Positions 58,536 to 64,000 of a stretch of 64,000 nucleotides of DNA are shown piece after piece. Where the stretch lies: positions 62,001 to 126,000 of the forward strand of contig NZ_JAEMNX010000008.1 in the NCBI RefSeq assembly GCF_016463975.1, written 5' to 3'. Under the pieces are notes generated by a model that saw nothing but the letters and a program-made list of their open reading frames with translations, ran no database searches and was not told the DNA's origin. Origin of the DNA: Marinomonas transparens. GTDB lineage: Bacteria > Pseudomonadota > Gammaproteobacteria > Pseudomonadales > Marinomonadaceae. How positions within the stretch are numbered: position 1 is the first letter of the stretch; every line of letters starts with the position of its first letter. Made by a program: the position numbers and the translations under genes.

Positions 58536-58557
58536 AAAGGCCCTCGAGAGGGCCTTT
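58536..58557. terminator. Terminator at a 22-bp perfect palindrome
   Basis: AAAGGCCCTC (58536-58545) pairs with GAGGGCCTTT (58548-58557) with GA in the turn. On the minus strand the A-run at 58534-58538 gives the U-tract for the cysI-DUF934 transcript, whose last stop is at 58580. Confidence 0.85.
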
Positions 58558-58579
58558 GTTGGTATTATTCTGGACTTAA

Positions 58580-59062
58580 CTAGGCTTGACGTCGCAAGAA
58601 GATGGGTCTTGGCTCAGACACGTCACCTTGATAGCTAATAGAAAACGGCTTATGGAGCGCTAATGCTTTTTCTAGGTCCACTTCTTCATTGAACTGAAAA
58701 CCATTAAATCCGACGCGCAACAAATAGCCGAGCTGGTCTGGAATGAATTCACCAAGAGCACGGACTTCGCCTTTAAAGTTCAATCTTTCACGTAGTAGGC
58801 GAGCATAACTGAAGCCGCGCCCGTCTACGAAAGCAGGGAAGTGAATGCCAATAACATCGAATTGGCTTAGATCAATGTCGTGCAAGCATTCTGTGCCGTC
58901 ACCCGCAGCAAGCCAAATGCCGGCAACCTTGCCAATGGTTTCTTGTTCGGCTAACCATTTTTGCGCAGGCACAATGCTCGTCGAGTTTACTGCTTGGTCT
59001 GCATCCTGAATCCATGTATATGAATTGTCGATGATTTCACCGTTTTTAATTAGCTTTGGCAT
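58580..59062 (-). CDS. DUF934 protein (sulfite-reduction partner)
   Basis: A 160-residue DUF934 protein (MPKLIKNGEIIDNSYTWIQ, VIGIHFPAFVDGRGFSYARLLRERLNFKGEVRALGEFIPDQLGYLLRVGFNGFQ). DUF934 genes nearly always sit with cysI or cysH and are thought to assist sulfite reduction; the mechanism is unknown. ATG at 59062 lies inside the end of cysI (17 bp overlap), so the two are coupled. An in-frame start at 59110 would add 16 residues overlapping cysI further. Confidence 0.9.
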   Translation of the reverse strand: MPKLIKNGEIIDNSYTWIQDADQAVNSTSIVPAQKWLAEQETIGKVAGIWLAAGDGTECLHDIDLSQFDVIGIHFPAFVDGRGFSYARLLRERLNFKGEVRALGEFIPDQLGYLLRVGFNGFQFNEEVDLEKALALHKPFSISYQGDVSEPRPIFLRRQA

Positions 59063-60707
59063 AAGCGGCCTCTTTAAATGGTGTGATGCCAACGCGGCGA
59101 TAAGTGTCAATAAAGCGTTCTTCTTCAGAACGATTTTCTACATAGACATTCATTAATCGTTGAATGATGGTGCTAATGTCTTCTTGAGCAAAGGACGGCC
59201 CTAAAATCTTACCAATACTGGCGTCATGGCCAGAAGCGCCACCAATCGAAATTTGGTAGAACTCTTCCCCTTTTTTGTCGACGCCTAATATACCAATATT
59301 GCCAACATGGTGGTGACCACAGGCATTCATGCAGCCAGAAATATTCAAGTCGATATTGCCAAGATCGTATAGGTAATCTAGGTCATTGAAGGTGTCTTGA
59401 ATTTGTGCCGCAATAGGAATGGACTTCGCATTTGCTAAGGCGCAGAAATCACCGCCAGGGCAGCAAATCATGTCGGTTAGCAAGCCTAAGGTTGGTGTTG
59501 CAAATCCCGCTTCTTTTGATGCTTCCCATAGCTCAACGAGCTTGTCTTGTTGGACATCAGCCAATACAAGGTTTTGCTCATGACTGACTCGCAGTTCACC
59601 GAAGCTATATTGATCAGCAAGATCAGCGGCTTTTATCATTTGATCCGCTGTTGCATCTCCCGGTGCTTGTCCTGCTTTTTTAAGCGTTAAGGTGACAATG
59701 CGGTAGCCTGCTGTTTTGTGTTCGAACGTATTGCGCTCGTACCAACGGGCAAAACCTGCGCTGCTTGCTAATTTGCTGGTCAGGTTCTCAGGGTTATTTT
59801 GCAGCGTTTCGTAAGCCGGTGCTGTAAAGAAGTTTTGCAGGCGTTCGAATTCAGTCATTGGGACTGTGCTTTCTTTGCCGCGTAAATGTGCCCATTCGGC
59901 GTCTACACGGCTGCGGAATTCTTCAATGCCAAGGGCTTTTACTAAAATTTTAATTCGTGCTTTGTATTTGTTGTCGCGGCGGCCATGTTGATTATAAACG
60001 CGAATAATCGCGTCTAGGTAAGTTAGCAAATCTTCCCTAGGAATAAATTCGCTGATGGTGACACCAACCATGGGAGTACGGCCAAGACCACCACCAACAA
60101 TCACTTTAAAGCCGATCTCACCTGCATCGTTTTTCTTGATGTGTAGGCCGATGTCGTGAACCTGTGTTGCGGCACGGTCAGCTGACTCGGTCGCGTTCAC
60201 AGCAATCTTGAATTTACGTGGTAAGAAGGCAAATTCAGGGTGGAAAGTCGACCATTGACGGATGAGTTCACAATATGGGCGAGGATCTACGACTTCGTCG
60301 GAAATAACACCAGCGTATTGGTCGGTTGTCGTGTTACGGATACAGTTGCCGCTGGTTTGTACTGCGTGCATTTGTACTTCGGCCAGTTCCGCTAGAATAT
60401 CTGGCACATCTTCTAACTTTGGCCAATTCAATTGTAAGTTCTGACGCGTACTAAAGTGACCGTAAGACTTATCATAACGGCAGCTAATATCAGCTAGTTT
60501 GCGTAGCTGCTCACTGGAAAGCATGCCGTATGGAATAGCGACACGCAACATTGGCGCGTAGCGTTGTACATAAAGTCCGTTTTGCAGGCGTAATGGCAAG
60601 AATTCTTGTTCGCTGAGCTCTTCGTTTAAATAGCGGCGAGTTTGATCTCGGAATTGTGCTACACGCTCTTCAACAAGTTGTTGGTCAATTGCGTCGTATT
60701 GATACAT
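59046..60707 (-). CDS. cysI: Sulfite reductase haemoprotein (NirA/CysI family)
   Basis: A 553-residue single-chain siroheme enzyme that reduces sulfite to sulfide. It has two ferrite-reductase half repeats (FLPLRLQNGLYVQRYAPMLRVAIPYG, SYGHFSTRQNLQLNW) and the four cluster cysteines in CCPGGDFC and, further on, CMNACG. It is of the type with ferredoxin or separate reductase as electron source, typically paired with DUF934. The start is ATG at 60707. The upstream 250 bp with nfuA is divergent; regulation by CysB, encoded at 63686, is likely but no site was identified. Confidence 0.92.
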   Translation of the reverse strand: MYQYDAIDQQLVEERVAQFRDQTRRYLNEELSEQEFLPLRLQNGLYVQRYAPMLRVAIPYGMLSSEQLRKLADISCRYDKSYGHFSTRQNLQLNWPKLEDVPDILAELAEVQMHAVQTSGNCIRNTTTDQYAGVISDEVVDPRPYCELIRQWSTFHPEFAFLPRKFKIAVNATESADRAATQVHDIGLHIKKNDAGEIGFKVIVGGGLGRTPMVGVTISEFIPREDLLTYLDAIIRVYNQHGRRDNKYKARIKILVKALGIEEFRSRVDAEWAHLRGKESTVPMTEFERLQNFFTAPAYETLQNNPENLTSKLASSAGFARWYERNTFEHKTAGYRIVTLTLKKAGQAPGDATADQMIKAADLADQYSFGELRVSHEQNLVLADVQQDKLVELWEASKEAGFATPTLGLLTDMICCPGGDFCALANAKSIPIAAQIQDTFNDLDYLYDLGNIDLNISGCMNACGHHHVGNIGILGVDKKGEEFYQISIGGASGHDASIGKILGPSFAQEDISTIIQRLMNVYVENRSEEERFIDTYRRVGITPFKEAAYAKAN

Positions 60708-60957
60708 AGAGAAATGAACCGTGGTTGATAAATTTTTAGTCGCGCTATACTAACAAAGATCCTTTATTCTAAAAATGAATATTTATCTATATCTTTAGGG
60801 GTTTTGCTAATAAGGCTTATTTAGAAATCGACTTAACATTTGTTGGCATATAGAAAGAGGAAAATACCTTACTTTTTTACTAGGTCTTTGGCATTGCTCG
60901 TCATCTGCTGTAATATATAGGCCATTAATCGTTTTGTAGGTTTTAGAAAGGCTTGTT

Positions 60958-61539
60958 ATGAATATTACCATTACTGATAGTGCCCAAGAGTACCTTTCTT
61001 CATTGCTTGAAAAGCAAGGGGTAGAAGGTATTGCTGTGCGAATTTTTATCCAGCAGCCAGGTACTCCTTATGCAGAAACCTGTCTTGCCTATTGTCGTCC
61101 AGACGAAGTGAATGAGACGGATGAGATTTTAAATCTACCTAAGCTTAAGGTTTATATTGAAAAAAACTCGGTGAATTTCTTGGATGAGGCGTATGTTGAT
61201 TACGCCACTGAAAAAATGGGAGGTCAATTAACCATTAAGGCACCGAATGCAAAAATGCCTAAAGTGACGGCGGACAGCCCGATTGAAGATCAGATTAATT
61301 ATGTACTTTATTCTGATATTAATCCGGGATTGGCTGCTCATGGTGGTGAGGTGAGTCTTCTTGAGGTGCTAGATGGTCAAGTAGCAGTATTAAAATTTGG
61401 CGGTGGTTGTCAAGGTTGTAGTGCCGTAGATTTGACATTGAAAGAAGGGGTTGAAAAAACCTTGATTGAAAAAGTGCCGGGTCTTACTGCGGTAAAAGAT
61501 TCAACAGATCACAGTGTTACAGAAAACGCCTTCATGTGA
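60958..61539 (+). CDS. nfuA: Fe-S biogenesis protein NfuA
   Basis: A 193-residue scaffold that carries [4Fe-4S] clusters to targets. The N-terminal degenerate A-type domain ([41 protein letters not shown]) precedes the Nfu domain ([30 protein letters not shown]) with the CxxC site GGGCQGCS. It stands alone with a strong terminator. Sulfite reductase next door is a 4Fe-4S enzyme. Confidence 0.97.
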   Translation: MNITITDSAQEYLSSLLEKQGVEGIAVRIFIQQPGTPYAETCLAYCRPDEVNETDEILNLPKLKVYIEKNSVNFLDEAYVDYATEKMGGQLTIKAPNAKMPKVTADSPIEDQINYVLYSDINPGLAAHGGEVSLLEVLDGQVAVLKFGGGCQGCSAVDLTLKEGVEKTLIEKVPGLTAVKDSTDHSVTENAFM

Positions 61540-61566
61540 GGGTATTTCGTTAAAACCAAGACTTTA

Positions 61567-61605
61567 AAAAAGGGGCTAACCACTTGATGTGGTTAGCCCC
61601 TTTTT
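61567..61605. terminator. Strong terminator between nfuA and the DAHP synthase gene
   Basis: A 17-bp perfect stem (61567-61583 with 61589-61605) with loop TTGAT, A-run on the left and T-run on the right; it can serve both nfuA (+) and aroG-like (-), which converge. Confidence 0.94.
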
Positions 61606-61636
61606 ATTGTCTTTCCGTGCTTAAACTAAAATAGGC

Positions 61637-62713
61637 TTATGCTCGTGAACGTTTTGGTAAAACGTCGCGCAAAGCATTGGCCATGTCAGTAAGAGATTTT
61701 TCTGTCGTTTCCCAGTCGATGCAAGCATCGGTAATAGAAACACCGTATTCAAGATCGGCCAGATTAGCGGGGACTTTTTGATTGCCCCAACCAATATTAC
61801 TTTCAATCATTAAGCCCATAATGGAGTTATTGCCATCAAGGATTTGTTGAGTGGAATCTTCCACGACAGTCACTTGGCGTTCTGGTTTCTTGTTCGAGTT
61901 TTCGTGAGAGCAATCAACCATGATGTTATGCTTCAATTTGGCAGCAGTTAAAGCAGCTTCGCTTAGGGCAACATTGGCCGCATCGTAGTTTGGTTGACCA
62001 TTACCGCCACGTAATACGACATGGCCGTATTCATTACCTTTAGTGTTCACTATGCTCACTTGGCCGCTTTCGTTGATACCAAGGAAAGAGTGTGGGTGAG
62101 AGGCAGATTGCATGGCATTAACCGCAACCGTCATCGAGCCATCCGTACCGTTTTTAAAGCCAATTGGACCTGACAGACCAGAAGACATTTCACGGTGAGT
62201 TTGTGACTCCGTAGTGCGAGCGCCAATAGCGGACCAACTGATTAGGTCTTGGATATACTGTGGTGAAATTGGATCTAATGCCTCTGTCGCTAGAGGTAGG
62301 CCCATTTCAGCAAGGTCGATAAGTAGCTTACGACCAATTTTCATGCCTTTTTCTATATCAAAAGTGCCATCAAGATTCGGGTCATTGATGAGGCCTTTCC
62401 AACCAACAGTGGTGCGTGGTTTTTCAAAGTAGGCGCGCATTATGATGTACAGGGTATCATCGAGCTTGGCTGCTAAGGCTTTTAAGCGTGTTGCATAATC
62501 AAGTGCAGCGGCTGGATCGTGAATAGAGCAAGGCCCAATTACGATGGCTAGGCGGTGGTCTTTACCGTCCATGATGTTTTTAATCACTTCGCGAGATTCT
62601 GCTACATGCTTGCTAACGGCATCGCTGACTGGCAGACTCTGCTTTAATTGACTCGGTGTTACCAAAGGGGTAAACGAGGCAATGTTCAAATCCTCAAGGT
62701 ATTTATTGCTCAT
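61637..62713 (-). CDS. aroG: 3-deoxy-7-phosphoheptulonate (DAHP) synthase
   Basis: A 358-residue class I DAHP synthase that joins PEP and erythrose-4-phosphate to begin the shikimate pathway. Conserved active-site segments are VIGPCSIHDPAAALDYA, MRAYFEKPRTTVGWKGLINDP, IGARTTESQTHREMSSGLS and KHNIMVDCSHENSNKKPERQ. AroF, AroG and AroH are hard to tell apart by reading alone, so which aromatic amino acid inhibits it is left open. It is convergent with nfuA. Confidence 0.9.
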   Translation of the reverse strand: MSNKYLEDLNIASFTPLVTPSQLKQSLPVSDAVSKHVAESREVIKNIMDGKDHRLAIVIGPCSIHDPAAALDYATRLKALAAKLDDTLYIIMRAYFEKPRTTVGWKGLINDPNLDGTFDIEKGMKIGRKLLIDLAEMGLPLATEALDPISPQYIQDLISWSAIGARTTESQTHREMSSGLSGPIGFKNGTDGSMTVAVNAMQSASHPHSFLGINESGQVSIVNTKGNEYGHVVLRGGNGQPNYDAANVALSEAALTAAKLKHNIMVDCSHENSNKKPERQVTVVEDSTQQILDGNNSIMGLMIESNIGWGNQKVPANLADLEYGVSITDACIDWETTEKSLTDMANALRDVLPKRSRA

Positions 62714-62816
62714 TACTGGAGTTCCTGCCTGTTGCTTTATTAGTTACAAATTATAATTTATAGCCGCGTACCATATCGTGTTTTTACTGCTTTATGAACC
62801 GTTTGCTTTTGATTTT

Positions 62817-63578
62817 TTAAAAGAAAAGGTATTTCACGCCAAATGACATGAGGGCAGTGGCTAAAACCGGCTGTAATATGCGATTAGATACGCGACTTGC
62901 GACTCTGGTTCCTATGTATATGGCTGGAATTGAGCCGATTAAAAGAGCAACTAGTAGGTTGTAGTCAACATTGCCCAATAAAAGATGGCCAGTTCCAGCC
63001 ACTAGAGTTAAAGGGACGGCATGGGCTAAGTCTGTCCCAACAATGTTTTTGGCGCGCATGATAGGAAATATGATCATCATAATGGCGGTGCCAAGGGCGC
63101 CTGCTCCAACAGAGGTGAGCGTTACTAAGCAGCCTAATAGTATGCCGCAAATAAAAATAACGTGAGTGCCTTGGGTTTGGCTGATATTAAAATCTAGCGC
63201 TTTGGTTAGCCTAGATCTAAATAGAATGACAGTAGCGGTAATAACAAGCATGAAACCTAGAGTTGCTGTGAGTATCTCTTGGTAGTGATCTGGCTTTTCG
63301 AACTGGGATAATGTCCAAACAGTAATAAGCGAGGAGGGAAGGCTGCCGGCAGCCATTGCACCAACGATTTTCCAGTTAACATTGCCACGTCTGGCGTGCA
63401 TTACCACCCCTGTGCTCTTTGCTATACCGGCATACATTAAGTCGGTACCAATAGCGATATGAGGGGGGAAACCGAATAGCAGAAGAAGAGGGGTCATTAG
63501 AGAGCCGCCGCCGACTCCAGTAATGCCAACGGCTAAACCAACGGCAGCACCAGCAAAAACATACCAAATAAAATCCAT
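62817..63578 (-). CDS. TauE/SafE family (sulfite/organosulfonate) permease
   Basis: A 253-residue membrane protein with about eight hydrophobic segments. The family pattern GVGGGSLMTPLLLLFGFPPHIAIGTDLMYAGIAKSTG near residues 20-60 and its second-half repeat GVGAGALGTAIMMIIF...GTDLAHAVPLTLVAG are clear. Members export sulfite, sulfoacetate or related anions. It is divergent from cysB and near cysI, so a sulfur role (sulfite efflux or uptake) fits. Confidence 0.9.
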   Translation of the reverse strand: MDFIWYVFAGAAVGLAVGITGVGGGSLMTPLLLLFGFPPHIAIGTDLMYAGIAKSTGVVMHARRGNVNWKIVGAMAAGSLPSSLITVWTLSQFEKPDHYQEILTATLGFMLVITATVILFRSRLTKALDFNISQTQGTHVIFICGILLGCLVTLTSVGAGALGTAIMMIIFPIMRAKNIVGTDLAHAVPLTLVAGTGHLLLGNVDYNLLVALLIGSIPAIYIGTRVASRVSNRILQPVLATALMSFGVKYLFF

Positions 63579-63643
63579 CGTGACCTGTCTAAAAATGATT
63601 TAAGCTGGCAACACTAGATGTTTTTCACTATTCTATAAAGTAA

Positions 63644-64000
<357 letters not shown>

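Overview
The window is a stretch of gammaproteobacterial chromosome. Gene content, gene order and protein style suggest a marine Oceanospirillales bacterium, most likely Marinomonas or a close relative (inference; no marker gene was searched). Pointers are the lpoA-yraN-diaA block divergent from rsmI, a fused thiDE in a TPP-riboswitch thiamine operon, minCDE, the Vibrio-type second EF-G, and cysI-DUF934 close to cysB.

Layout. 0-4.3 kb: sspB, diaA-like, yraN, lpoA, rsmI. 4.4-10.4 kb: TPP riboswitch and thiC-thiDE-thiS-thiG-thiH. 10.4-24.3 kb: housekeeping genes (aroA, an aldo/keto reductase, a periplasmic SUOX-like protein with a hybrid sensor kinase, ychJ, sbcB, a PerM-type permease, deaD, pyrC, tRNA-Leu(UAG), a DUF599 protein and an O-methyltransferase). 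24.4-31.2 kb: htpG, a periplasmic ATP-dependent DNA ligase, a YgaV/BigR-like ArsR regulator, xthA, gor and an outer-membrane barrel. 31.2-37 kb: a cytoplasmic pectate-lyase-like enzyme (PL2) with a KdgR-like box, then a secreted copper-radical oxidase (AA5, galactose/glyoxal oxidase type) carrying four tandem LamG-like domains.

37-43.4 kb is the accessory region. It holds an MNT-HEPN fusion protein, a Phd/ParE pair with a truncated toxin, a cN-I type 5'-nucleotidase, and a tightly overlapping ADA-like / ITPase(HAM1)-like / SIR2 operon, followed by an intact Phd/ParE pair. The three overlapping genes match the architecture of the Kongming (KomABC) anti-phage system, in which a deaminated deoxynucleotide (dITP) is the alarm and a SIR2 NADase is the effector. 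The residues support this: the deaminase has the HxHLNG motif of nucleotide-monophosphate deaminases, and the ITPase-like protein has lost its catalytic Asp and the His of the SHR motif while keeping base-recognition residues, as expected of a sensor. The nucleotidase gene upstream could be an extra component. Three same-orientation copies of a palindromic intergenic repeat bracket this island and separate its modules. No integrase or transposase was seen.

43.5-64 kb returns to core genes: an unusual 2Fe-2S protein, sbcDC, minCDE, a di-haem peroxidase lipoprotein, tas, fusA2, a CPA2 antiporter, a TIGR04211 SH3 protein, DUF934-cysI, nfuA, a DAHP synthase, a TauE/SafE permease and the 5' part of cysB, which runs off the window. 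cysI, DUF934, TauE/SafE and cysB form a sulfur-assimilation neighbourhood. All functions are inferred by reading the sequence; no database search was run.
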